Shown: one piece after another, positions 55,365 to 64,000 of the stretch
Layout: each line of letters begins with the position of its first letter
How positions within the stretch are numbered: position 1 is the first letter of the stretch
NCBI RefSeq assembly: GCF_900103035.1
Contig: NZ_FMWO01000092.1
Location: forward strand, 31,351 to 95,350
Direction of reading: 5' to 3'
DNA length: 64,000 nt
Origin: Nitrosomonas mobilis
Lineage (GTDB): Bacteria; Pseudomonadota; Gammaproteobacteria; Burkholderiales; Nitrosomonadaceae
Translations under genes and position numbers: made by a program
Notes under the pieces: generated by a model
The model's database searches: none
What the model was told of the DNA's origin: nothing
The model's input: the letters and a program-made list of their open reading frames with translations, nothing else

Positions 55365-58175
55365 TTATCCGCTATTTCTAAGTCCGGTAGCAACACCGTT
55401 AATCGTCATATGAATTGCACGGCGAACCGAATCGTCGTCATCTCCGGAACGGTAGCGTCGCAACAGTTCGACCTGTAAATGATTAAGTGGATCGATATAA
55501 GGAGTACGGATACGAATACTGCGCGCCAGTGTTGGGTTTTCCTGCAGTAGTTCCGTGTGCCCGGTAATCGCAAACAGCCACTTGATACATAACTTCCATT
55601 CTGCTTCGATACGAGAAAAAATCTGTTGACGCACGTCCATATCCGTGACCAATTCGGCATAGCGCGAAGAAATTCCCAGATCACTTTTTGCCAGCACCAT
55701 ATCCATATTGGAGAGCAACGCCTGCATGAATGGCCAATTCTGATACATCTCCTGCAGCAAGAGGAGGGTCTTTTCCTGTCCAGATTCATGGGAAAACTTC
55801 TCTACAGCGGAGCCAAATCCGTACCATCCTGGGATGATTGAGCGGTTAAGGCTCCAGCTGAATACCCAGGGAATAGCCCGTAGATCTTCAATAGCATCGG
55901 ATGGTTTGCGTGAAGTAGGGCGACTACCTATGTGTAGTCCGGCAATTTCACGGATGGGCGTTGATTCCTGAAAATACCGCTTGAAGCCTGGTGTTTCGTA
56001 CACCAAATTGCGATAAGCAGAAAATGCATAAGCAGACAGGTGCTCAAATGCCTCGTGAAAGCGTGACATCTGCGACTGGTCCGCTTGCTGATTCAATAGA
56101 GTAGATTCAATAGTTGCCGCTACGAGCGTTTCCAGATTACGCCGACCGATCTCAGGGTCGGTATACTTACTGGCAATCACTTCTCCCTGTTCGGTTAACC
56201 GGATTTGACCATTCACGCTGCCAGGAGGTTGTGCCAGAATGCCCTGATAACTCGGCCCACCGCCACGTCCAACCGTACCCCCGCGTCCATGAAACAGTCG
56301 CAGGCGAATACCATGCCGATCAAAAACGCGGGTAAGTTCTATTTCAGCCTTGTAAATTTCCCAGTTGGATGTCACAAACCCACCATCCTTGTTGCTATCA
56401 GAATAGCCCAGCATCACTTCCTGAACATTTCCACGAGACTGGAGCATCTTGCGATAATCAGTCAGCGAAAACAATTCTTCCATGATAGTGGTACAACCGC
56501 GTAAATCATCAATAGTTTCAAAAAGTGGAATAATGTTCAAACCCAACTGCGGATGAGTCCCAGTTTGTAGCAAACCGGTTTCTTTTAGTAGTAACGCAAC
56601 TTCCAGTATGTTTAAGGCACTGCTAGTCATGGAAATTACATAATTTGGCAAGGCGGCGTGACCGAAGCGGCGTTGAACTTCAGCTGCCATTCGCAGAATA
56701 CGTAGTTCACTTTGTGTATTATCAGAATAGTGGACGTGAGGTGAAATCAGCGGACGGGCGCTGTTGATCTGCGCAAGCAACCACTGCAGTCGTTCCTGAT
56801 GGGAAAGCGCCAGGTAACGCAGCCCACTTTGTGATTCCTTAACTAAACTGCGATCATGAAGTTCCGCGACTACTTCTTCGTGCACTTTGCTGTGTTGGCG
56901 CATATCCAGAGGAGCGAGATGAAAACCAAACACATCTACCGCCCGCCGTAAATCACGTAAAGCATCCTTAACCAGCCAGGATGAATAATGCTGATTGAGT
57001 GAGTTGATAACAATATCGAGGTCATGCACGAATTCAGCGCTATCAGCATAGGGTTCAATGACACGGGACAAGCGGCCACTGGTATCGGGAAAATGGCCAA
57101 GTTTTATGCTGGTAGCAATCAAACGTTCGTTGATGCCAAGAAATGCGCGTCGGTAGGGTTCATCAATTCTGCTGGCAGGCAAATCAGGCGCAATCGAAAC
57201 CAGCCCTTCCAGCTCATTGGTAACTTTGACCAGGCGACTGGTCAAACTCATTGTTTGTCCGATCTTTGCGGTTTCCTTGATATAAAAATCCAGAATCAAT
57301 GCGGAGTGTCGCTCAGCAGCATGCAGCATGATCTGATGCGTCACGAATGGATTGCCATCTCGATCACCACCAATCCAGCTGCCAATACGCATGAAGGACG
57401 CTACATTGGGAGCGGACTTACCCATATGCCTTTCCAGCAGATCTTCGATCTTGGCGTAAACATAAGGAATCTGGCTTAGAAAAGTGTAATGATAATAAAT
57501 CAGGCCATTTTCAATCTCGTCCTGTACAGTAAGCCTGACCGAACGCAGCATGCGCGTTTGCCAAAGGGTCTGGATGGCAGCACGTAAACTGTTTTCATTG
57601 TGGCGCAGTTCGTTAGGCGTGAGCTGGGTGCGGTCACGTGCCTTCAGTAACAGCTGTATTTTGAGCTGATAATCAAGAATACTCCGGCGCTGCACTTCGG
57701 TCGGATGCGCAGTCAAAACCGGTGAAATTTGTGCGCCGGCAAAAAAATTTTCCAGTGCTTCAGCACTGATTCCCTTGGCAATAACCCGCTCCAGCGCAAG
57801 CGTTACACTGCCTGCCTGCGGCGCGGAGCCGGCACGTAGATGCGCGCGACGACGGCGATTATGATGCAGATCTTCAGCAATATTGGAAAGCAGCGAAAAA
57901 TAACTGAATGCACGAACAACCGCGACGGTTTCCTTATGGCTTAAATGATGGAGAGTTGTCTCGAGCTCCCAACGTGCCTCCTGATCCTGTTCGCGACGAA
58001 AACGAACCGCTGTCTGGCGAATGTTTTCAACCAGGTCAAAGATTCTTTCCCCCTCGATATCGCGTATGGTATCGCCCAGCATGCGGCCAAGTAGGCGGAT
58101 ATCTTCCCGCAATGGATGATCTTTTTCGTTGGGTAGACTCTGTTCGGCGGTATTGGCTTGAGTAGGCGTACTCAT
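55365..58175 (-). CDS. ppc: Phosphoenolpyruvate carboxylase
   Basis: Anaplerotic enzyme forming oxaloacetate from PEP and bicarbonate. 936 residues with the catalytic histidine in PVLTAHPTEVQRRSI, the GYSDSNKDGGFVTSNW lysine segment, LFHGRGGTVGRGGGPSY and the terminal RNSG with the last four residues conserved. Important for an autotroph that lacks a rich carbon supply. It diverges from hemC, a betaproteobacterial gene order. The gap between them (58176-58314) must hold both promoters. Confidence 0.97.
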   Translation of the reverse strand: MSTPTQANTAEQSLPNEKDHPLREDIRLLGRMLGDTIRDIEGERIFDLVENIRQTAVRFRREQDQEARWELETTLHHLSHKETVAVVRAFSYFSLLSNIAEDLHHNRRRRAHLRAGSAPQAGSVTLALERVIAKGISAEALENFFAGAQISPVLTAHPTEVQRRSILDYQLKIQLLLKARDRTQLTPNELRHNENSLRAAIQTLWQTRMLRSVRLTVQDEIENGLIYYHYTFLSQIPYVYAKIEDLLERHMGKSAPNVASFMRIGSWIGGDRDGNPFVTHQIMLHAAERHSALILDFYIKETAKIGQTMSLTSRLVKVTNELEGLVSIAPDLPASRIDEPYRRAFLGINERLIATSIKLGHFPDTSGRLSRVIEPYADSAEFVHDLDIVINSLNQHYSSWLVKDALRDLRRAVDVFGFHLAPLDMRQHSKVHEEVVAELHDRSLVKESQSGLRYLALSHQERLQWLLAQINSARPLISPHVHYSDNTQSELRILRMAAEVQRRFGHAALPNYVISMTSSALNILEVALLLKETGLLQTGTHPQLGLNIIPLFETIDDLRGCTTIMEELFSLTDYRKMLQSRGNVQEVMLGYSDSNKDGGFVTSNWEIYKAEIELTRVFDRHGIRLRLFHGRGGTVGRGGGPSYQGILAQPPGSVNGQIRLTEQGEVIASKYTDPEIGRRNLETLVAATIESTLLNQQADQSQMSRFHEAFEHLSAYAFSAYRNLVYETPGFKRYFQESTPIREIAGLHIGSRPTSRKPSDAIEDLRAIPWVFSWSLNRSIIPGWYGFGSAVEKFSHESGQEKTLLLLQEMYQNWPFMQALLSNMDMVLAKSDLGISSRYAELVTDMDVRQQIFSRIEAEWKLCIKWLFAITGHTELLQENPTLARSIRIRTPYIDPLNHLQVELLRRYRSGDDDDSVRRAIHMTINGVATGLRNSG

Positions 58176-58314
58176 CAGTGTGGTTCTCCTGTCAGCATGT
58201 AATTTTTGGTATTGCTCGATGATAGTGGCGCAGATAATGGATAACAGCAGGCCATCATTTGCTGTTGGCTGGCCGTGCTAGAATTACCGTGTTCTTTAAA
58301 TTCTATGTGCAACC

Positions 58315-59253
58315 ATGCCCAATCCTGAGAAAATTATTATTGCTTCACGCGAAAGCCAGCTTGCCATGTGGCAAGCGCATTTCATTCGCGATCGTTTAGT
58401 CCAATTATACCCGCAAACCGAAATCGCCATACTCGGCATGACAACGAAAGGAGACCAGATACTTGATACTTCCCTATCGAAAATCGGAGGGAAAGGTTTG
58501 TTTATCAAAGAACTTGAGCAAGCACTGGAAGATGGGCGTGCTGATATTGCGGTACATTCGATGAAGGATATTCCCATGAATCTGCCCCGGGGATTTATAT
58601 TGGCAGCGATCACCGAGCGAGAGGATCCTCGTGACGCATTCGTTTCCAATAATTTCAACCGATTAAAAGATTTGCCAGAGGGTAGCATTGTTGGCACATC
58701 CAGTCTGCGTCGGGAATCACAGATACGAGCAAATTTTCCACTCCTTGAAGTACGTCCGCTACGTGGAAATGTACAGACCCGTTTGCGCAAGCTGGATGAA
58801 GGTGAATACAGTGCCATAATTCTGGCGGCAGCAGGGTTGATTCGACTGGGCCTAGGCTACCGTATCAGCGCAGTACTATCCCCGGAATCCAGTCTGCCCG
58901 CTGTAGGACAGGGCGCACTGGGAATAGAATGTCGTGACAACCGCTCCGATCTGGTCGAATGGATGCAACCTCTGCATGACCCGGTGACCAGCGCCTGCGT
59001 GAAAGCAGAGCGTGCTATGAGCCGGGTGCTGGGTGGCAGTTGTCAGGTACCACTAGGTGGTTATGCTGAAATCAGTGAAGATATTCTGACGTTGCGTGGT
59101 TTCGTTGCCACACCGGATGGAAGCAGAATCGTGGCGGACAAATCGAGTGGCAAACCGGAGGCCGGTGAAATAATCGGAGAACAGCTTGCAGAAAACTTGA
59201 AGCAGCAAGGCGCGCAGGCGATTCTCGATTCGCTGGATCTTGATCCGAATTGA
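58315..59253 (+). CDS. hemC: Porphobilinogen deaminase (hydroxymethylbilane synthase)
   Basis: Polymerises four porphobilinogens to hydroxymethylbilane. 312 residues with [11 protein letters not shown], the active-site [23 protein letters not shown] (substrate arginines), and C243 in [12 protein letters not shown], to which the dipyrromethane cofactor attaches. Starts an operon hemC-hemD-hemX-hemY with 12-base and overlapping junctions. Confidence 0.97.
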   Translation: MPNPEKIIIASRESQLAMWQAHFIRDRLVQLYPQTEIAILGMTTKGDQILDTSLSKIGGKGLFIKELEQALEDGRADIAVHSMKDIPMNLPRGFILAAITEREDPRDAFVSNNFNRLKDLPEGSIVGTSSLRRESQIRANFPLLEVRPLRGNVQTRLRKLDEGEYSAIILAAAGLIRLGLGYRISAVLSPESSLPAVGQGALGIECRDNRSDLVEWMQPLHDPVTSACVKAERAMSRVLGGSCQVPLGGYAEISEDILTLRGFVATPDGSRIVADKSSGKPEAGEIIGEQLAENLKQQGAQAILDSLDLDPN

Positions 59254-59265
59254 GACAAAAAAGTA

Positions 59266-60042
59266 GTGACATTTCAGTATCAATTAAATAAGGTAGGGGT
59301 GCTGATTACCCGTCCAGAACATCAAGCAGACTACCTGATGAATAAAATTGCTGAGCTTGGCGGTGCTCCCTGGTTATTTCCTGTGCTGGCCATTACTGAT
59401 ATCGATGATAAGCAGCCATTGCTTGACTTGATTGCGCGGCTAAGCAGTTTTGATATAGCAATCTTCGTCAGCCCAAATGCAGTTGATAAAGCCATGCTGC
59501 TTATCAAACAGTGTGGTACCTGGCCGCCACTGCTGATAGCGGCAACGGTTGGGCAGGGGAGCGCAAATATGCTCAAATCGTACGGTGTTGAAACAATTGT
59601 TACGCCAAATGACGGATCGGATAGCGAAGCATTGCTGGGTATGCCACTCTTTCAACAGGTGGCAGACAAGCGTGTTGTCATTTTTCGGGGAGAAGAAGGC
59701 CGCAAACTGCTCGGAGATACATTAAGCGAGCGTGGAGCGGATGTTGAATATATCGCTTGTTACCGGCGTTCTAAGCCAGCGGCTGATGTTGCACCATTAC
59801 TGGCGGGCTGGCGTGATCACAAGATTCATGCAGTCGTTATTACCAGCAGTGAAGGACTGAATAATTTGTTTGACATGCTTGGTGAAACTGGTCAACAATT
59901 GCTGAGGATCACACCGCTATTTACTGCGCACGAACGCATTGCTCAAAAGGCGAGAGAACTTGGCATCGCAACAGTATGCTGTACACCAGGCGGTGATAAC
60001 GGAATTATTCAAGGTTTGCTGAGCTATTTCAATCACTCTTGA
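59266..60042 (+). CDS. hemD: Uroporphyrinogen-III synthase
   Basis: Closes hydroxymethylbilane to uroporphyrinogen III. 258 residues, a family with few conserved residues. GVLITRPEHQADYLMNKI at the start, FVSPNAVDKAM, GEEGRKLLGDTLSERGADVEYI(A)CY and VVITSSEGLNNLFDML fit it well. The start is GTG at 59266, 12 bases after the hemC stop, with a weak ribosome site, so coupling to hemC is likely. Confidence 0.92.
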   Translation: MTFQYQLNKVGVLITRPEHQADYLMNKIAELGGAPWLFPVLAITDIDDKQPLLDLIARLSSFDIAIFVSPNAVDKAMLLIKQCGTWPPLLIAATVGQGSANMLKSYGVETIVTPNDGSDSEALLGMPLFQQVADKRVVIFRGEEGRKLLGDTLSERGADVEYIACYRRSKPAADVAPLLAGWRDHKIHAVVITSSEGLNNLFDMLGETGQQLLRITPLFTAHERIAQKARELGIATVCCTPGGDNGIIQGLLSYFNHS

Positions 60043-60062
60043 TTCTGACTAACGACTTTCTC

Positions 60063-61100
60063 ATGAACACAAACGTCCAGTATTCTTCCTCAAGATCTGC
60101 TCGCCGTTTTGCACGTTGGTTATTGATGCTATTGCTAATCGCCATTGCTGTCATGGGATGGAATTGGGCAAAAAATCAAGGTTATGTTGCCAATTTACAA
60201 CAGGCCGTCATTCAGTATCTGACTGATGCAGATATTTTTGGCAGTCGCACCAGAACAATGATTGCACAAATTGATTCTACTCAATTCGAAACCAATCAAA
60301 GGTTGGATCAACTTGCGGCAAGTTTGTTATCAATTGATAGTCAACGACATGCCATTGCACAAAATAACATTAGAGCGATTGACAGTAACGGCCAGGATGA
60401 AAAAATTTTAGATGCTGTAACCTATTTGATTTATTCCGCGAACCAATTTTTGCAGCTGACCGGAGACACTGAAAATACGCAGGCCGTGCTCGAGCAGGCG
60501 TTGGCATGGGTACAATCGAGTAAACAATTGATGAATACAGAAATCGAGACTGCGCTAGCTGAAGATATACAGCAACTTGCAGAAGTCAGTCATTTTAATA
60601 GGGCAGATATTTACCAGGAAATTAGTCGCCATGCTGAACAAATTGATCAGCTGCCACTCATCATGAATGCACATCTGCAGACGATCAACCTTTCAAAAAC
60701 ACAAACAGAAACAGCCGATTCAGGATTCTGGTCACATTTTTTTGTGGAGATCTGGCAGGATCTGTGTCAGCTGGTTCAAATAAAAAAGCTGGACAGTGAA
60801 ACAATGGTGCTTCTGTCCCCATCTCAAGTACAGCTTTTGCATAGTAATGTAAAATTGCAACTGAAACAGGCACAGCTAGCCCTGCTTACTCGAGATCATG
60901 ATACTTTTGTGCGGGGACTGGAAACGGCGCTTGGTTTGATCAATAGGTATTTTGATACGCAACAATCCAATGTTATTGAAACGCAGGTTAAATTGAAACA
61001 GTATAAGGAGATGGCGGAAGAAATGGTCTATCCTGATTTACTGGCGTCGCTGCAGGCGCTGCAGTCTGTGCAAATGAAACTAGAACGGGGGAATGAATGA
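60063..61100 (+). CDS. hemX: HemX membrane protein
   Basis: 345 residues from ATG 60063. A TTG at 60039 would overlap hemD but adds residues without support. One N-terminal membrane helix (about 22-42, WLLMLLLIAIAVMGWNWA) and a long cytoplasm- or periplasm-facing helical domain. The HemX family was once linked to uroporphyrinogen methylation, but it lacks a SAM site. Its role in heme synthesis is not known. The ATGA junction with hemY shows co-translation. Confidence 0.85.
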   Translation: MNTNVQYSSSRSARRFARWLLMLLLIAIAVMGWNWAKNQGYVANLQQAVIQYLTDADIFGSRTRTMIAQIDSTQFETNQRLDQLAASLLSIDSQRHAIAQNNIRAIDSNGQDEKILDAVTYLIYSANQFLQLTGDTENTQAVLEQALAWVQSSKQLMNTEIETALAEDIQQLAEVSHFNRADIYQEISRHAEQIDQLPLIMNAHLQTINLSKTQTETADSGFWSHFFVEIWQDLCQLVQIKKLDSETMVLLSPSQVQLLHSNVKLQLKQAQLALLTRDHDTFVRGLETALGLINRYFDTQQSNVIETQVKLKQYKEMAEEMVYPDLLASLQALQSVQMKLERGNE

Positions 61101-62263
61101 GGCTGATGTTATGGGCACTGGTATTATTTGCCATTTCTGCAGCAGTTGTTCTGGCTGCTTACTATAATAATGGAACGGTTCTGTTTACCGTACCGCCCTA
61201 TACCGTCGAGTTGGCATTCAACATCTTTATCATTGGATCATTGCTTGCTTTCATCGTATTTTATTATATGGTGCGAGTCATGATTGGCTTGTTAAATGTA
61301 CGAGCCAGTAAAGCCCAGCAGTTCATGCTTTCTGGCTTGAATGCTTTCCTGGAAACGCGTTTCGATCAGGCACAAAAAGCGGCTGAGAAGGCATTTCGTC
61401 TGGCAGATGCACCGGATATCAAAGCAATAAATGCCGTCATTGCGGCACGTTCCGCGCATAGGCAAGGAAAAGTGGCGCAGCGTGATCAATTATTAGCCGC
61501 TATTGCCGGACAGAGAGCGGACACAGATGCGCTAAGGTTGATAACAGAAGCAGAGTTAAAGCTGGAAGATGGGCGCTATACAGAAGCTTTGACTGCCTTG
61601 CAGGCTTTATATTCTACTGGTGGCTGGCAAAGTACTGCGGTGCTGCAGCTTGAGTTAAAGATACAGGAAATGCTGCAAAATTGGGATGCAGTGCTCGATC
61701 TGGTAGATATACTCTCCAAGCGCAGATCGGCTAATCAATCGCTGATTAGTTCATTACGACATACCGCCCATTTGCAGAATATTAAAAAATACAGCACAGA
61801 TTTTGAGCTACTCAAAAAATACTGGCAGGAATTTTCCTCGGAGGATAAACAGGACAGCCAGTTTGCCGCCGCTGCCGCCAGCAGCTTTATGGCGCTGGGT
61901 GATCACGCTTGGGCACAAAAAATTATCGAGCATAATCTGGATAAACAACCTGATACTACATTGTTCAGGCTATATGCTGATTGCCGCAGCGGCAGCGTTA
62001 GCTGGCAGATACAGCATGCAGAGAAATGGTTGATCAAGTATCCCAATAATGCAGAACTGCTGCTTACACTGGGAAAATTATGCGCTTACGGAGAGCTATG
62101 GGGAAAAGCGCAGAATTATTTGGAAGCCAGTCTTTCAATCGAACCAAGCTATCCTGCGCATCTTGCGCTTGCACAGTTAAATGAGCAACTTGGTGAACAG
62201 GCATCTGCCAATGAACATTATCGTCAGGGTTTACAGTTTGCGCTGAAACAGATCGACGGCTGA
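61097..62263 (+). CDS. hemY: HemY membrane TPR protein
   Basis: 388 residues: two N-terminal membrane helices (about 4-22 and 36-58; the HemY_N part, ending RASKAQQFMLSGLNAFLETRF) and a TPR-repeat domain to the end (LLLTLGKLCAYGELWGKAQNYL, AHLALAQLNEQLGEQ). It is not the protoporphyrinogen oxidase also named hemY in Gram-positive bacteria. Last gene of hemCDXY. No further heme gene follows. Confidence 0.9.
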   Translation: MRLMLWALVLFAISAAVVLAAYYNNGTVLFTVPPYTVELAFNIFIIGSLLAFIVFYYMVRVMIGLLNVRASKAQQFMLSGLNAFLETRFDQAQKAAEKAFRLADAPDIKAINAVIAARSAHRQGKVAQRDQLLAAIAGQRADTDALRLITEAELKLEDGRYTEALTALQALYSTGGWQSTAVLQLELKIQEMLQNWDAVLDLVDILSKRRSANQSLISSLRHTAHLQNIKKYSTDFELLKKYWQEFSSEDKQDSQFAAAAASSFMALGDHAWAQKIIEHNLDKQPDTTLFRLYADCRSGSVSWQIQHAEKWLIKYPNNAELLLTLGKLCAYGELWGKAQNYLEASLSIEPSYPAHLALAQLNEQLGEQASANEHYRQGLQFALKQIDG

Positions 62264-62347
62264 ATTAGAGCTCTTATTTTGGCTCTGTCGCATTAGCGAA
62301 AGAAAACTGATATCTAGTTAATTCCGCCCCGTATTTGATAGCGCTGA

Positions 62348-62484
62348 TCATTCAAGTGTTCTCTGCGTGACTTTTGCGCCGTCGGTTAACTGCGAAGAAA
62401 GATAAAGAACAACATTTTCACCTACTTCTATTCCACCAAGAACTTGGGCTTCGACACCGTTGTTTCGGCCAATATTGATTTACT
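62348..62484 (-). pseudogene. HlyD-family adaptor C-terminal remnant
   Basis: The minus strand reads NIGRNNGVEAQVLGGIEVGE, then NVVLYLSSQLTDGAKV, and stops at 62348. This is the C-terminal end of a periplasmic adaptor of the MacA/HlyD type (consensus 'G..V.VLsGL..Gd.VV'). Nothing of the rest remains. An ABC ATPase remnant lies directly before it on the same strand. Confidence 0.65.
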
Positions 62485-62489
62485 GTAGG

Positions 62490-62680
62490 ATTGCGACACC
62501 GTCCCTCGCCACAAAACCCCCGGCTTTCGCTATCTCGGAACGATGATATTCAGCAATGTCGACTTGCCGGGAGGGACCTAGCAACACCGCAAGCTCGCCG
62601 GCCGGTATTCCGGTCGACGTTACGCAATCTGCACAGCGGACGCACCGACGCTATAGACCTTGCTGTGATTATTTCAATTG
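62490..62680 (-). pseudogene. ABC transporter ATPase N-terminal remnant (LolD/MacB type)
   Basis: Minus-strand fragments in shifted frames read KVYSVGASAVQ, LRNVD, AGELAVLLGPS and GKSTLLNII: the start of an ABC ATPase with its Walker A region, GPSGSGKSTLLNII in functional relatives, missing bases within it. At least two frame changes separate the pieces. Position before the HlyD remnant suggests a collapsed MacAB-like efflux cluster. Confidence 0.6.
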
Positions 62681-62784
62681 AGTTCATTTGATTTTTCCTA
62701 GAACAGTAAATTCTATTGTTCTTCTGCGCGGCTCAGTTTGGTGATTTTTCCGTCAATGCTAAATTCGGCGGCGTTTTGAAAAAA

Positions 62785-64000
62785 TTACTTGGAAATGGTA
62801 ATAGGTAAACCGAGAGATTTTGCGTCAGTGATCGTCAATCTGAATAAGATGTAGAGCAGTTGAAATGCATTGAGATTCCAGTGGGAATGCGACCCTGTTG
62901 TATCCACTGCGTAATATTTTCCATGTAAATAAGTGGACAGATTAACATCGGGCGGGAGTTTATCTGCGATGATAAAGCCCTAAGGTATGGCTGGGATTCT
63001 CATCTCTGGCAATGGGTGGTGTACGCGGATCTTTCTCAACGTAATATTCTGCTTCTTCACTCAGAGAATGAGAGATAAAGTTGAGAATTGTATGGAAACT
63101 TCTGAGTCGGAAAGAGCCTCTTATTGGCCATTCACCACCAGGATAGCCTGGTCTGATATCGAAAGCGACATCATTTTCTATCCAGGGATTGATCAAGTCG
63201 TATAACTCTGCGCGCTCTTCACAACAGAGTATATCTGGATCGTAGTTTGTGATGAGAATAGGGCCCAACAATTGTTTGCTTAGCGTATACGTGCCTTTTT
63301 GCTGGTCGTAAGTCACACTAAAATCTTTTTCTATGGCCTGAAACAGTCCTTCCGCCGAAACCGCACCAGCAGGTATAGTCCAGTTGCGCTCAAGTGTCAA
63401 CGGCTCAGCATACAGTTTTTTCTGATCTTGAATGGCTGAGAGATGGAGCGCGACACGACGAAACATCTCGTAACCATCTTGATCTGATGGGCTATTATGA
63501 TAGGTGATTTGTTGCAAATGTGCGCGCTGCCGGTTGCGTTGGCGATGCTTCTGCTCTTGGGTCAATTGAATGCCGGGAAGTTGATAATAGATATCCTGGT
63601 TTTTTGTATCCAAGATATTTGGAGAAACAGTTCTCTGTTTTGAGCCATGGCGCAAGCGCCGCTGGTGACCTCGCTCCCCAGATCCTGGATTATTGCGAAT
63701 AGCAGTTTTTTGTTCCGTGTGATACAAGCGCAGTTCCTGCGCCATCATCCGCAACATAAGGTCAACATCAAAGTGCTGACGAAGCAACAAAGTCAGTTTA
63801 TGTTGACTGAATGGGGTCAGGAGTCGTTTCGTAAATTCTTCTCCTGAAATTGGATCAATGCTGAAAGTAGGATTTTCTGAAACGCCCCCTCCAAATATTG
63901 GTGCCAACAGACTACCACTATCTCCTGTCAGCGCAGGAGTTGCCCCTGCATTCGCACTAAAACTGAAAGTGGCTGCAATATTTGAAACCCTTGTGAAATG
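62785..64000 (-). pseudogene. Frameshifted hypothetical (lipoprotein-like) gene, cut by window edge
   Basis: The minus-strand frame is open from the window end to a stop at 62960 (over 345 codons in view). Its N-terminal side (ATFSFSANAGATPALTGDSG, then APIFGGGVSENPTFSIDPIS) resembles a family of surface-associated hypothetical proteins that lie by transporter genes. After HTLG near 62978 the frame shifts. The next frame then runs for about 63 codons, FIIADKLPPDVNLSTYLHGK, SHSHWNLNAFQLLYILF and SLGLPITISK, to a stop at 62785. A one-base insertion in the GGGCTTT run explains it. The product may be truncated by about 60 residues. Confidence 0.65.

Noticed and set aside
1..64000. CRISPR array, prophage or integrative element
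   Set aside because: No regularly spaced repeats, no phage structural genes and no attachment-site duplication at the tRNA-Ser were found.

Overview
The window looks like a chromosomal segment of a betaproteobacterium, most likely an ammonia oxidiser of the Nitrosomonas type. This is inferred from gene content and order: valS-holC-pepA; gyrA-serC-(serA)-pheA-hisC-tyrA; ppc facing away from hemC-hemD-hemX-hemY; an Mla operon ending in a BolA-type gene; hopanoid genes; and an EpsF-type exopolysaccharide gene. No rRNA, prophage or CRISPR array was seen. One tRNA gene is present.

Left part (1-22.4 kb). On the minus strand lie the N-terminal half of valS, a small conserved hypothetical gene, holC and pepA. 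A HDOD-GGDEF gene diverges from pepA, with an FNR-type box between them. Then come a probable ovothiol pair (ovoA-ovoB), a thiol-redox block (TlpA-like, DsbD) with CutA, a small membrane protein, an SH3-domain membrane protein, a secreted nuclease and an AGCS symporter. The phospholipid-transport operon mlaFEDCB follows, then an ABC-2 exporter pair and ibaG. A membrane protein with a spermidine-synthase-like domain faces them.

Middle part (22.8-37.3 kb, all minus strand). It holds aromatic and serine biosynthesis (tyrA, hisC, pheA, serA, serC), gyrA, the hopanoid genes hpnN-hpnM-hpnB-hpnH and a tRNA-Ser(TGA). Two copies of a short MITE-like repeat sit between genes of this run. A third lies just past the tRNA and a fourth, truncated copy follows aroK.

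Right part (37.5-64 kb). It starts with accessory material: a small secreted protein, a two-component system with an IS3 remnant at the kinase 5' end, and a YcnI-like secreted protein. Housekeeping genes follow (yajD, dnaE, trhP, aroK). Between aroK and ppc lies a decayed exopolysaccharide region: an IS21 remnant, a glycosyltransferase remnant, an intact galE and an epsF pseudogene with two stops and two frameshifts. It ends in an intact, unusual gene joining a Wzz-type chain-length regulator to a recombinase-like domain that lacks catalytic residues. Then come ppc and hemCDXY. The right edge holds another decaying cluster: an HlyD remnant, an ABC ATPase remnant and a frameshifted gene running off the window.

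The most unusual items are the Wzz/recombinase-like fusion, the MITE-like family, a palindrome shared by two promoter regions 19 kb apart, and the perfect FNR-type box.
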